From assembly GCF_018130165.1 (NCBI RefSeq), contig NZ_JAFCLZ010000005.1, positions 248,001 through 312,000 on the forward strand: 64,000 bases of DNA. Direction: 5' to 3'. The number at the start of each line of letters is the position of its first letter. Position 1 is the first letter of the stretch. Positions 8,565-17,070 of the stretch are shown here, piece by piece. Under the pieces are notes generated by a model that searched no databases, was not told where the DNA came from, and worked only from the letters and a program-made list of their open reading frames with translations. The position numbers and the translations under genes are program-made. This DNA comes from Bradyrhizobium sp. JYMT SZCCT0180 (lineage in GTDB: Bacteria; Pseudomonadota; Alphaproteobacteria; Rhizobiales; Xanthobacteraceae).

Positions 8565-9020
8565 TCAGCGCAGCTTGTCCAGCAGCGCCATCAACGTCTC
8601 GCGCTCCTTGGCGTCGAGCGGCGCCAGGGTTTCCCGGGTGATCGCCAGTGCGTTGGGCGCGGCCTTTTCGGCGAGCTGCTGCCCTGCCCGCGTGAGACTC
8701 ACCAGCAGGCGGCGGCCGTCCTCGGGGTCGGGGCTGGTCTCGGTCAGGCCGCGCGCGGTGAGGCGGTCGATCACGCCCTTGATGGTGGCAACGTCCATCG
8801 CGGTCAGGCGTCCAAGCAGATTCTGCGAGCACGGTCCGGTCTCGGCCAGTTTCGAAACGGCCGCCCATTGCGTCGGGGTCAGATTGATGCCGATCTCGCG
8901 GGCGAAAATCGTCGAATGGCGTTGCCAGACCTGGCGCAGGATGAAGCCGACCTGCTCGTCCAGAATGTAGGACGGCCGCGCAGGCTTGACGCTCCGTTTC
9001 GCCGAAACACTCCTGCCCAT
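8565..9020 (-). CDS. MarR family transcriptional regulator, candidate NicR-like repressor
   Basis: A 151-residue MarR protein. The winged helix spans about 40-120 (LTPTQWAAVSKLAETGPCSQ, AMDVATIKGVIDRLTARGL, SPDPEDGRRLLVSLTRAG). ATG 9020 is chosen because an AGAAGAGAGAG purine run precedes it; a GTG at 9056 would overlap the livF stop (GTGA). It is the last gene of the leftward nicotinate-linked operon. MarR proteins repress nicotinate catabolism in Pseudomonas (NicR) and Bordetella (BpsR), responding to 6-hydroxynicotinate, so this is the natural candidate for the palindromes at 16.93 and 17.08 kb. Family is certain, ligand and targets inferred. Confidence 0.88.
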   Translation of the reverse strand: MGRSVSAKRSVKPARPSYILDEQVGFILRQVWQRHSTIFAREIGINLTPTQWAAVSKLAETGPCSQNLLGRLTAMDVATIKGVIDRLTARGLTETSPDPEDGRRLLVSLTRAGQQLAEKAAPNALAITRETLAPLDAKERETLMALLDKLR

Positions 9021-9052
9021 CTGCGCTCTCTCTTCTTGTTTGCCGCCGCCGG

Positions 9053-9757
9053 TCACAGCGACAGGTGCGCGTCGCGGATGTCCGGACGCGCGTCGAGTTC
9101 AGCCATCGTGCCGCCATAGCAGATCTTGCCGCGCTCGATGATGTAGGCGCGGTCGCAGATCAGCCGGGCGAAATGCAAATTCTGTTCGGAGACGAGGATG
9201 CTGACGCCTTCCTTCTTCATGGCCAGGATGGCGTCGACCATCTGCTCCACGATCTTCGGCGACAGCCCTTCCGATGGTTCGTCGAGCAGCACGAGGGATG
9301 GATTGCCCATCAGCGTCCGCGCGATCGTCAGCATCTGCTGCTCGCCGCCGCTCATGCGCCCGCCGGGACGCCCCCGCATCTCGCCAAGGTTCGGAAACAG
9401 CGTGAACAGCTTTTCGCGGGTCCAATACGGCGCATTGGGACGCTTCGGCTGGCGGCCGACCTCGAGATTTTCCTCGACCGTCAGATCCGTGAAGATGCGC
9501 CGCTCTTCCGGCACGTAGCCGAGCCCGCCGCGCACGATCGCATGCGTCGGTTCGGTGGAGACGTCCCTGCCTTCGAACAGGATACGGCCGGAGCGCTGTT
9601 GGACCAGACCGACGATGGAACGGAAGGTGGTGGACTTGCCGGCGCCGTTGCGGCCGAGCAGCGCGACAACCTCGCCCTCGCCGACCTCGAGCGCGATATC
9701 GAACAGGATATGCGCCGGGCCGTAATAGCTGTTGAGGTCTTGTACCGAGAGCTTCAT
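9053..9757 (-). CDS. livF: branched-chain-type ABC transporter ATPase (LivF)
   Basis: A 234-residue LivF-type ATPase of the HAAT/LIV importer family. Walker A is LLGRNGAGKST, the signature is MSGGEQQMLTIARTL, and Walker B with switch is LVLLDEPSEGLSP and VSEQNLHFA. It overlaps livG upstream by 4 bp, indicating coupled translation. The operon position next to 6-hydroxynicotinate reductase suggests uptake of nicotinate, hydroxynicotinate or a related acid rather than leucine. Confidence 0.93.
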   Translation of the reverse strand: MKLSVQDLNSYYGPAHILFDIALEVGEGEVVALLGRNGAGKSTTFRSIVGLVQQRSGRILFEGRDVSTEPTHAIVRGGLGYVPEERRIFTDLTVEENLEVGRQPKRPNAPYWTREKLFTLFPNLGEMRGRPGGRMSGGEQQMLTIARTLMGNPSLVLLDEPSEGLSPKIVEQMVDAILAMKKEGVSILVSEQNLHFARLICDRAYIIERGKICYGGTMAELDARPDIRDAHLSL

Positions 9758-10545
9758 GCGCCGGCTCCCTCGCGGTGGCGCGAATCATAGACCAGGCCCT
9801 CGCCGAGATAGATGGCGCGGACCTGCGGATTGCCGCGGACCTGTTCGGGTGTGCCCTCGGCAATCAGGCTGCCGCGGTTGAGCACGAGAATGCGGTCGGC
9901 ATGTTCGAACACCACGTCCATGTCGTGTTCGGTGAAGAGCACGCCGATCGATTTTTCGCGGGCAATCTGCGCGGTGAGCCGCATCAATTCGATGCGCTCG
10001 CGCGGCGCCATGCCCGCGGTCGGCTCGTCCATCAACAGAAGTTTTGGCTGGTTGGCGAGCGCGATTGCGAGTTCGAGCCGCTTCAGGTCGCCATAGGCAA
10101 GCTCGCCGCAGGGACGCCCGGCATAGGCGCCCATGCCGACGAGGTCGAGCAGGCGGCCGGCTTCCTCGCGGGCGTAACTCGCCGTCGAGCCCCAGAGATT
10201 GAATAATTGCCGCCCGTACGACACCAGTGCGACCTGCACATTCTCGCGCACGGTCATGGTCGGGAACGTCGCGGTGATCTGGAACGTGCGGCCGACACCG
10301 AGCCGCCAGACCTGGCGCGGCTTTTTACCGACGGTGTCTTCCCCCAGCAGATTGATCCGGCCGCTGTCGGGGGTGTTCTGGCCGTTGAGCATGTCGAAAC
10401 AGGTGCTCTTGCCCGCGCCATTGGGTCCGATCAGCGCCAGGATTTCACCGGCGCGCAGCGCAAACGAAACGCTGCGCACGGCGTGAACCCCGCCATAGGA
10501 TTTGCTCAGGTTCTCGACCGACAGCAATGTGGGGACCATGCTCAT
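9754..10545 (-). CDS. livG: branched-chain-type ABC transporter ATPase (LivG)
   Basis: A 263-residue LivG-type ATPase. Walker A is LIGPNGAGKST, Walker B is KLLLMDEPTAGMAP, H-loop VLFTEHDMDVVFEHAD, and the signature region reads LAYGDLKRLELA instead of LSGGQ, usual for LivG. The C-terminal extension (GTPEQVRGNPQVRAIYLGEG) is also LivG-like. ATGA-type overlaps with both neighbours (10542-10545 and 9754-9757) show a single operon. Confidence 0.93.
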   Translation of the reverse strand: MSMVPTLLSVENLSKSYGGVHAVRSVSFALRAGEILALIGPNGAGKSTCFDMLNGQNTPDSGRINLLGEDTVGKKPRQVWRLGVGRTFQITATFPTMTVRENVQVALVSYGRQLFNLWGSTASYAREEAGRLLDLVGMGAYAGRPCGELAYGDLKRLELAIALANQPKLLLMDEPTAGMAPRERIELMRLTAQIAREKSIGVLFTEHDMDVVFEHADRILVLNRGSLIAEGTPEQVRGNPQVRAIYLGEGLVYDSRHREGAGA

Positions 10546-12440
10546 TCGGCGGTCTCGATCCGGGAAGTGGCCAAGGACGACTTAGACGATGATTCGGATG
10601 ACGAGGATTTGCGGCGGTTGCGGATCGTCTCCAGCACGCCGACGATGCCCTTGGGGAAGGCCACCACGATCAGCACGACGAAGCCGCCGAGCACGAGCTT
10701 GGACAAATCGGTCTGGCTCACCAGCCAGATGTTGAGCGCCTTGAAGACGATGGCGCCGACCACGGCGCCGGAGACGGTCTCGACGCCGCCGAGCAGCACC
10801 ATCACCAGCGCATCGACCGACAGCGAGATGCCGAGGCTGTCGGGGAACACGCTGCCTTTCAGGTACGCGAACAACGAGCCGGCAAATCCGGCGACCGTGC
10901 CCGCAATCACAAAGGCGGTCCATTGCACGCGCTTGCCGTCGATGCCGATGGCTTCGCTGCGTAGCAGCGAATCCCGGGTCGCGCGCAGCGCGAAACCGAA
11001 CGGCGAGAACACGATCACCCGCAATATGGCCACCGCGATCGCGGCGACGCCAAGCGACAGCCAGTAGAAACTCGCCGGACCCGCCGCCCATTTCTCCGGC
11101 CATACGCCCAAAATGCCGTTGTCGCCGCCGGTCACCGTGACCCACTGGAACGCGATCGACCAGACGATCTGCGCAAACGCCAGCGTCAGCATCGCGAAAT
11201 AGACGCCGGACAATTGCACGGCGAAGAAGCCGAAGATGGCTGCACCGACCAGACCGAGCAGCGGGCCGACGAGCAGGGACACGATCATCGGCAGTCCCGC
11301 CATCTTGGCGAGGAACGCGACGCCGTAGGCGCCGAGACCGAAATAGGCCGCATGGCCGAACGAGGCGAGTCCGCCGACCGACATCAGGAAATGCAGGCTG
11401 GCGGCGAAGATCACGAAGATCGCGATCTCCGACCCGACGGTCAGCGCATAATTGCCGGCGAACAGCGGCAGCATCGCCGCGACCGCAAGCCCGGCCATTG
11501 CCAGCCAGCGTTCGTTTGTCGTCAGCGGCCGCCAGGGATTGACCGTCAGCCCCGGCGTCCGGCGCGCGGCAGCTTCCGGCTTGCCGAACAGGCCCCACGG
11601 ACGGACGATCAGCACCACCGCCATGACCAGGAATACCAGGATGATGGAAATCTTCGGGAAGATCAGAATGCCGAAGGCGTTGAGCTCCGACACCAGCACC
11701 GCGGCCACGAACGCGCCGATGATGCTGCCGAGTCCGCCGATCACGACCACGACGAATACGTCGACGATGATGCGCAGATCGAGCGCGTGATGCACCGCGT
11801 CGCGCGGGATCTGCAGCGCGCCGCCCAGCGCGGCGAGAAAGACGCCAAGCGCGAACACGCTGGTGAACAGCCATTTTTGGTTGACGCCCAGCGCTGCGAC
11901 CATGTCGCGGTCCTGCGTCGCCGCGCGCACCAGAACGCCCCATCGCGTGCGCTGGAACAGCAGCCAGAGCCCGCCGAGCACGATTGGACTGATCGCGATC
12001 AGGAACAAATCGTAGGTCGGAATGTTCTGGCCGAAGAAATCGACCGCGCCCTTGAAGCCCGGCGCACGGCGGCCGAGGAGATCATCGGGCCCCCAGATCA
12101 GCACCACGAGGTCCTCGACCATCAGGGTCAGGCCGAAGGTCGCAAGCAGCTGGAACAGCTCCGGCGCGTGATAGATCCGCCGCAGCAGCACCATCTCGAC
12201 GATCACGCCGACCACGGCCACGACCAGCGCCGCGACGACGATGCCGCCCCAGAAGCCGAGCGCGCCGGAGAAGCGCTCGGTCAGCGTGAACGCGACATAG
12301 GCGCCGAGCATGTAGAACGCGCCATGGGCGAAATTCACGATCCGCGTCACGCCGAAGATGATCGACAGACCCGACGCGACCAGAAACAGCGACGCCGCGC
12401 TGGCGAGACCGGTCAGGAACTGAACGAAGTAGAAGGCCAT
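10542..12440 (-). CDS. fused LivH-LivM permease of a LIV-type ABC importer
   Basis: A 632-residue fusion of both LIV permeases. The N-terminal half (about 1-290) is LivH (GLSIIFGVTRIVNFAHGAFY, VNQKWLFTSVFALG), and the C-terminal half (about 310-610) is LivM (VGGLASFGHAAYFGLGAYGV, RSEAIGIDGKRVQWTAFVIA). Each half has the EAA-like cytoplasmic loop. ATG 12440 is preferred: the upstream extension to ATG 12488 runs into a palindromic repeat copy. Such LivHM fusions are known in rhizobia. Repeat DNA separates it from its binding-protein gene at 12676. Confidence 0.9.
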   Translation of the reverse strand: MAFYFVQFLTGLASAASLFLVASGLSIIFGVTRIVNFAHGAFYMLGAYVAFTLTERFSGALGFWGGIVVAALVVAVVGVIVEMVLLRRIYHAPELFQLLATFGLTLMVEDLVVLIWGPDDLLGRRAPGFKGAVDFFGQNIPTYDLFLIAISPIVLGGLWLLFQRTRWGVLVRAATQDRDMVAALGVNQKWLFTSVFALGVFLAALGGALQIPRDAVHHALDLRIIVDVFVVVVIGGLGSIIGAFVAAVLVSELNAFGILIFPKISIILVFLVMAVVLIVRPWGLFGKPEAAARRTPGLTVNPWRPLTTNERWLAMAGLAVAAMLPLFAGNYALTVGSEIAIFVIFAASLHFLMSVGGLASFGHAAYFGLGAYGVAFLAKMAGLPMIVSLLVGPLLGLVGAAIFGFFAVQLSGVYFAMLTLAFAQIVWSIAFQWVTVTGGDNGILGVWPEKWAAGPASFYWLSLGVAAIAVAILRVIVFSPFGFALRATRDSLLRSEAIGIDGKRVQWTAFVIAGTVAGFAGSLFAYLKGSVFPDSLGISLSVDALVMVLLGGVETVSGAVVGAIVFKALNIWLVSQTDLSKLVLGGFVVLIVVAFPKGIVGVLETIRNRRKSSSSESSSKSSLATSRIETAE

Positions 12441-12480
12441 GGGCGGTCTTTTGCTCGCGCGTGTTTCAGTGTCGGTGGTC

Positions 12481-12520
12481 TCATCCATCGAGACGGCGCT
12501 CGCGCCTCCTCAGGATGAGG
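12481..12520. repeat. partial palindromic repeat, CTCATCCTGAGGAG family
   Basis: About 40 bp (TCATCCATCGAGACGGCG to CTCAGGATGAGG) matching one arm of the elements at 24700-24789 and 49911-50036. It sits immediately upstream of livHM and argues against the longest possible start of that gene. Confidence 0.6.
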
Positions 12521-12530
12521 TCTCCTTCTT

Positions 12531-12666
12531 ACCTCTCCCCGCTTGCGGGGAGAGGTCGGATCGCGCTTGCGATCCGGGTGAGGGGGTACAGGTCTAACAA
12601 CGAGCACTGCACTCGCGGACAGAGCCCCTCACCCCGACCCTCTCCCCGCAAGAGCGGGGCGAGGGA
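12531..12666. repeat. palindromic intergenic repeat, CCTCTCCCCGC family, copy 1
   Basis: An element of about 135 bp with nested inverted repeats: CTCTCCCCGCTTGCGGGGAGAG at the left, GATCGCGCTTGCGATC, GGGTGAGGGG, and TCTCCCCGCAAGAGCGGGGCGA at the right. A second copy is at 47926-48063. It lies inside the transport operon between the binding-protein gene and livHM, where the transcribed hairpins could lower downstream expression relative to the binding protein. Confidence 0.85.
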
Positions 12667-12675
12667 GAAGTAAGA

Positions 12676-13881
12676 TCAATCCTTCGGGCGAAGCTTTTCG
12701 ACTTCGGCATCGCTCGGGAGATAATCCGTGCCCTTGCGATAGACCGAATTCACCATCACGCCCTTGCCGTCCTTCAGCGCGGTCTTGCCGACGTAAGCGC
12801 CGAGCGTCGACTGGTGATCGATCTTGCGGAAGGTGATTTCGCCGAACGGTGACGGCATCGACAGCCCTTCAGTTGCGGCGATCAGCTTCTCCGGATCGGT
12901 CGAGTTGGCTTTCGCGAGGATCGCTGCAGCCGCCTTGATGGTCTGGTAGCCGACGATCGAGCCGAGGCGCGGATAGTCGTTGAACTTCGCCTGATAGGCT
13001 TTCAGGAACTTGTCGTGATCAGGCGTCTTGATGTCGTACCAGGGGTAACCGGTGACGATCCATCCTTCCGGCGTTTCGTCCTTCAGCGGATCGAGATATT
13101 CCGGCTCGCCGGTGAGGAAGGACACCACCGAACGGTTCTTGAACAGGCCTCGCGTATTGCCTTCGCGAACGAGCTTCACGAGATCGGCGCCGAAGGTGAC
13201 GTTGAGGATCGCCTCGGGATTGGCGGCGGCGACAGCCTGCACCACCGGGCCCGCGTCGATCTTGCCCTGTGGCGGCCACTGCTCGTCGACCCAGACGATA
13301 TCGGGGCGCTTCTCCGACATCAGCTTCTTGAACACGGCGACGGCCGACTGGCCGTATTCATAGTTCGGCGCGATCGTGGCCCAGCGCTTTGCCGGCAGCT
13401 TGGCGGCTTCTTCCACCAGCATGGCCGCCTGCATGTAATTGGAAGGCCGCAGGCGGAACGTGTAGCGGTTGCCCTTCGACCAGGTGATGGCGTCGGTCAG
13501 CGGCTCTGCTGCGAGAAAAAACACCTTCTTCTGATTTGCAAAATCGCTGACGGCGAGGCCGATATTGGACAGGAAGGTGCCCGTCAGCATCGCGACGTTC
13601 TCGCTCGACACCAGTTCGTTGGCGGCGGTGGTGGCGTCAGCCGGCTTGCCGCCGTCGTCCTTGGAGACGACCACGAGCTTCTTGCCGTTGATGCCGCCGG
13701 CGGCGTTGACCTCCTCGACCGCGAGCTGCCAGCCCTTGCGGTAGGGTTCGGTGAAGGCGGGCAGCAGCGAATAGCTGTTGATCTCGCCGATCTTGATCTC
13801 TCCGCTCTGCGCCATCGCGGCATTCGCCATGCCGGTAACCGCGATCGCCAATCCTGCTCCCAGCAAATAACTTCGTCGCAT
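12676..13881 (-). CDS. LIV-type ABC transporter substrate-binding protein
   Basis: A 401-residue periplasmic receptor of the Peripla_BP_6 (LivK-like) family. It has a clear signal peptide (MRRSYLLGAGLAIAVTG, cleavage after ANAAMAQ). The mature protein begins GEIKIGEINSYSLLPAF and contains AVEEVNAAGGINGKKL and LVVVSKDDGGKPADA. Start ATG 13881 follows GGAGGGTGAGGGT. The gene lies between the PF06684 gene and livHM in one leftward run, so its ligand is more likely an aromatic or heterocyclic acid linked to nicotinate than a branched amino acid; that is inference from context. Confidence 0.9.
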   Translation of the reverse strand: MRRSYLLGAGLAIAVTGMANAAMAQSGEIKIGEINSYSLLPAFTEPYRKGWQLAVEEVNAAGGINGKKLVVVSKDDGGKPADATTAANELVSSENVAMLTGTFLSNIGLAVSDFANQKKVFFLAAEPLTDAITWSKGNRYTFRLRPSNYMQAAMLVEEAAKLPAKRWATIAPNYEYGQSAVAVFKKLMSEKRPDIVWVDEQWPPQGKIDAGPVVQAVAAANPEAILNVTFGADLVKLVREGNTRGLFKNRSVVSFLTGEPEYLDPLKDETPEGWIVTGYPWYDIKTPDHDKFLKAYQAKFNDYPRLGSIVGYQTIKAAAAILAKANSTDPEKLIAATEGLSMPSPFGEITFRKIDHQSTLGAYVGKTALKDGKGVMVNSVYRKGTDYLPSDAEVEKLRPKD

Positions 13882-13907
13882 ACCCTCACCCTCCAATGTT
13901 GAAGAAA

Positions 13908-14492
13908 TTATCTTAATCCGTCTTCGCCTTTGACTTCAGCGGCCGTCAATCCACCGACCCGCGGCAGCGGCCGGCCGCTGTCGGTGACGGCCACCGCGAC
14001 CATGATCTCGTTGGCGCGCGGCGCGTCGTTAATCTGCACTTCCATGCCGTCGAAATGGCTGCGCACGAAGGCCGCGTCCTTGTGGCCGAGCGGAATATCC
14101 AGCGTGGTGCCCGGACCGCTGCGCTTCTTCGAGGACGGAATCAGCGCCGCGCCCTTGCTCAGCACCTTGCGCACCGGCGCGCCCATCTTGGGATGCAGGA
14201 TCGCGGCCGCGTGCTCGAGTTCGCCGTTTTCGCCGACCGCTGCGGCCTTGCCGTAACTCTGCGCCTTGGCGCCGTCGATCCCAAGCGCCGCCACCGCCCG
14301 CTTCGACAGCAATTCGCCGAGTTCCTCCCCGATCGCGATCAGGGGCGAAAGGTCCTCGACATATTTTCCGGCGAACGGATTTTCGATCACGGCAATCGCC
14401 GCGGCACGCCGTGTCGGCGGCGACACCTTCTGCCCCATCTCCAGATGGGTTTCCTCGACCACCGTGACGATCTTGCGAATGATGGCGCTCAT
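13908..14492 (-). CDS. PF06684 (amino acid synthesis, formerly DUF1185) family protein
   Basis: A 194-residue cytoplasmic protein of the PF06684 family, whose one described structure has a variant of the Bacillus chorismate mutase fold with no proven reaction. Family-like stretches seen are RKIVTVVEETHLEMGQ, ENPFAGKYVEDLSPLIA, LEHAAAILHPKMGAPVRK and DAPRANEIMVAVAVT. It lies between UPF0280 and the LIV binding protein downstream of 6-hydroxynicotinate reductase. Since ring opening of tetrahydro-6-oxonicotinate has no obvious enzyme in this block, this protein is a candidate; that is speculation from context. Confidence 0.88.
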   Translation of the reverse strand: MSAIIRKIVTVVEETHLEMGQKVSPPTRRAAAIAVIENPFAGKYVEDLSPLIAIGEELGELLSKRAVAALGIDGAKAQSYGKAAAVGENGELEHAAAILHPKMGAPVRKVLSKGAALIPSSKKRSGPGTTLDIPLGHKDAAFVRSHFDGMEVQINDAPRANEIMVAVAVTDSGRPLPRVGGLTAAEVKGEDGLR

Positions 14493-14507
14493 TGGCCTTT
14501 TTCCCGC

Positions 14508-15416
14508 TCAAGCATGAACTGCACTTTGTATCGCGCTTCCGTGATGGGCCTGCAACGCTGGCGCAGCGCCGCCAGTAGTTCCGACCACGAGCGTTTCGCC
14601 AAGCAGGCGTAACGCCGCGCCTTCGATCAATCCGGCTGCGAACAATTGTTGCGCACAGTGCGCCCCCGCCTCCAGCGCGGCTTCGACCTCGGCTTCGGTC
14701 AACGGGCCGACGTCGCGGGTGACGAGGCGCGTGCCGAGATCGCTGTCGGGCTGCAATTCATTGGCCGGACAGCGGACAATCGCGGGGTGGCCGGGCAGAT
14801 CCACGGCATTGGCGATGATGGTGGCGGCGGCATCGGCTTGCGAGGCCGTTCGCGCCAGCACGGTGACGGCGTCGGCAATGCCGAGCGAGAAGCTGCGGCC
14901 ATGGCGGCCGCTGGTCGCGACGCCGCGGACCGGGTCGTCGGCATCGACGACCATCGTGCGCATCAGGCCATGCCGGTCCGGCCGGTCCATCAGACCGACG
15001 GTGAATTGTTCGCCGCCGGTCAGATGCAGCGCGATGTCGCCGCCATTATTGACATAGGCGCGATCGAGACGCGCCGCGCCCACCATCGCGCCGAGAATCT
15101 CTTCAGCAACCGAGCCCGCTACCGCCGCCATCGGCGTGATGAAACAATCGGCGGCAAACGGCGCCACCGCCGCATGCATGCGGCGCGCGACGACGCCTTT
15201 CGGTGCGCACCGCACAGGATCAGCCGCCTGGCGAAGTGTCGTTAATTCCTCGCAGAGTTCATCGAGCAGGCCGGTGAAACGCCGCGTCGCAGCGTCATAG
15301 GCGGCGCGGACTTCCGCCAAATTGCCGCTGGCCTCGACGATCAGATCGATTGGACCATCCTGCAAATGCAGCCGCTTGCCGTCAGGAAGGAGCGCAATTT
15401 GCGGGAGGCGTTTCAT
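14508..15416 (-). CDS. UPF0280 family protein (ApbE-like superfamily)
   Basis: A 302-residue protein of the UPF0280 family, distantly related to the ApbE flavin transferases. It contains LLPDGKRLHLQDGPIDLIVE at the N-terminus, FITPMAAVAGSVAEEILGAM, RAYVNNGGDIALHL and GVATSGRHGRSFSLGIADAV, the last two resembling the ApbE VNxGGD and GxATSG regions. Start ATG 15416 overlaps the stop of the upstream reductase gene (ATGA), a sign of tight coupling. The biochemical role is unknown; the ApbE resemblance makes a flavin-attachment role toward the upstream redox enzyme a testable idea. Confidence 0.87.
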   Translation of the reverse strand: MKRLPQIALLPDGKRLHLQDGPIDLIVEASGNLAEVRAAYDAATRRFTGLLDELCEELTTLRQAADPVRCAPKGVVARRMHAAVAPFAADCFITPMAAVAGSVAEEILGAMVGAARLDRAYVNNGGDIALHLTGGEQFTVGLMDRPDRHGLMRTMVVDADDPVRGVATSGRHGRSFSLGIADAVTVLARTASQADAAATIIANAVDLPGHPAIVRCPANELQPDSDLGTRLVTRDVGPLTEAEVEAALEAGAHCAQQLFAAGLIEGAALRLLGETLVVGTTGGAAPALQAHHGSAIQSAVHA

Positions 15417-16861
15417 GCGTGCCGTCCCGGGATGTAGGGCATCGGGCGGATCTCGGTGTTGTCCTTGAGCGATGCGAGCGGAACGACATAATCCATATGG
15501 CCGCCCAGCGCCGCATAGTCCGAAAGCCGCAGCGTGAACTCGATCGGTGCCACCAAGGCAGGCGTCGGCACATAGCCGAAGGCGCCCGCCGGCATCTGCG
15601 TGACATCGACCATGAAGGTGATACCGCCGCCGGGCCAGACATAGACAGGCGCGCCGCCGCTGGTGACCCGCGTCAGCGCGTCCTTGACCGACCGCGTCAG
15701 CCGCACCGGATTGTCGGTGACGCCGGCGCGCAGCGAGCCGCCGGCGCCACCCATGAACAACACCGTGCATAGCGCCGGTTCACAATTTTCCTGGATACGC
15801 TCGACCGAAAGCTTCAGATCGAGCGGCATCTGCGTCTCGACCGGCCTGAGCGCCTCGTCGAGCACGTAATAGGCCGCATGCTCGCCGGTGGTCGACACCA
15901 TCAGCATGGTCAAGCCCGGGCGCGCTTCCTTCGGATTGAACGGGCCCAGCACCGACAGCGGATCGGAGATTTTGGTGCCGCCCCAGCCGGTGCCGGGCTC
16001 GGCAACCTGGAAATAACGGCCCGGCGTCGAGCGCCGTCCCTTCATCTTGATCCCGGTATCGGGAATATCGAGCAGCTTGCCGGCCTGATGCTCCGAGAGA
16101 ACGCCGGTGATGTGGTCGTCCACGACCACGACCTCATCGACCTTGCCGTGCCATTGCTTGGCGAACATGCCGATCGTGGCCGAACCGCAGCCGACCCGCA
16201 TCCGTTCTTCCGCCACGCCGTTGACGATCGGCGGGTATCCGGCCTGCACCACGACGGTCGCGCCGCCGTCGATCGTGAGTTCGACCGGCTTGCAATTGGA
16301 CAGGTCCATCAGCGCGTCGCAGGTGACGCGCCCCTCTTTCTTGGAACCGCCGGTCAGGTGATGCACGCCGCCGAGCGAGAGCATCTGCGAGCCATATTCG
16401 CCTGTTGTGACATGGCCGATCGCCTCGCCCTGCGCGCGGACGGTCGCGGTCTCGGGGCCAAGATGGCGATCGGTGTCGATCTTCACCTTGACGCCGCAAT
16501 AGCTGAAAATGCCTTCGGTCACGACGGTGACCATGTCGACGCCGTCGATCTCCGAGGACACGATGAAGGGCGCCGGCTTGTAATCGGGGTACGTCGTGCC
16601 GGCGCCGATCGCGGTCACGAACACATTGGGCTCACGGACCAGCTTGCCGTCCCAATCGCCGCCGCCGGCCTGGAACGGCACCAGCCGTCCGCCATGCGAC
16701 ACGGTTCGCTCCAGCACGATATGCGGATCAACGCGCACCAATACGCCGTCATGATTGGCGTAGCGATCGCACGCGCCCGCCGCGCCCGGCTTGATGTAGC
16801 ACATCACCGGACAGGCATCGCAGCGGATCTTGTCGCCACCGGCAGTCGTCGTATCCGTCAT
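15413..16861 (-). CDS. 6-hydroxynicotinate reductase homologue
   Basis: A 482-residue protein resembling 6-hydroxynicotinate reductase (Hnr) of Eubacterium barkeri, which reduces 6-hydroxynicotinate to 1,4,5,6-tetrahydro-6-oxonicotinate with ferredoxin. The N-terminus has an iron-sulphur-type pattern C14-x2-C17-x3-C21-x9-C31. Other landmarks are GGVHHLTGGSKKEGRVTCDA, ERMRVGCGSATIGMFAKQWH, and VYVWPGGGITFMVDV near the C-terminus. ATG 16861 is preferred over a longer start at 16897. It is the first leftward gene opposite nicAB, whose product is exactly its expected substrate, which strongly supports the assignment. Redox partner and activity are unproven here. Confidence 0.82.
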   Translation of the reverse strand: MTDTTTAGGDKIRCDACPVMCYIKPGAAGACDRYANHDGVLVRVDPHIVLERTVSHGGRLVPFQAGGGDWDGKLVREPNVFVTAIGAGTTYPDYKPAPFIVSSEIDGVDMVTVVTEGIFSYCGVKVKIDTDRHLGPETATVRAQGEAIGHVTTGEYGSQMLSLGGVHHLTGGSKKEGRVTCDALMDLSNCKPVELTIDGGATVVVQAGYPPIVNGVAEERMRVGCGSATIGMFAKQWHGKVDEVVVVDDHITGVLSEHQAGKLLDIPDTGIKMKGRRSTPGRYFQVAEPGTGWGGTKISDPLSVLGPFNPKEARPGLTMLMVSTTGEHAAYYVLDEALRPVETQMPLDLKLSVERIQENCEPALCTVLFMGGAGGSLRAGVTDNPVRLTRSVKDALTRVTSGGAPVYVWPGGGITFMVDVTQMPAGAFGYVPTPALVAPIEFTLRLSDYAALGGHMDYVVPLASLKDNTEIRPMPYIPGRHA

Positions 16862-16925
16862 CGTGAACAAGCCCGCTCGCTGGGAGGCGCCGATCATACC
16901 CGCATTCCCGCGAGACGATCATTTT

Positions 16926-16939
16926 GTTCGTATACGAAC
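16926..16939. promoter_or_regulatory. palindromic operator-like site for the leftward operon
   Basis: A perfect 14-bp palindrome, GTTCGTATACGAAC, 65 bp upstream of the reductase start at 16861. It shares the form GTTYGTATACRAAC with the site at 17077-17090, centred 151 bp away. It is probably the binding site of a dimeric regulator such as the operon's own MarR protein; the protein is not identified by sequence alone. Confidence 0.7.
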
Positions 16940-17070
16940 GATGTTGCGCGCGGACGGAAACCCTGTCAAGCGGGGCCCCAAGCGAAAAACCGCGATTGCC
17001 GCATAAAAACTCATTTGCCTCGCGCCGTGTTTATAAAGCGGGCAAGGCATTGCGTTACGGAACGCCCCGC

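Noticed and set aside
11214..12518. 434-residue plus-strand frame opposite livHM
   Set aside because: Its composition is His/Arg/Asp/Gln-rich with no family features, as expected for the antisense of a GC-rich membrane-protein gene; livHM on the other strand is unmistakable.
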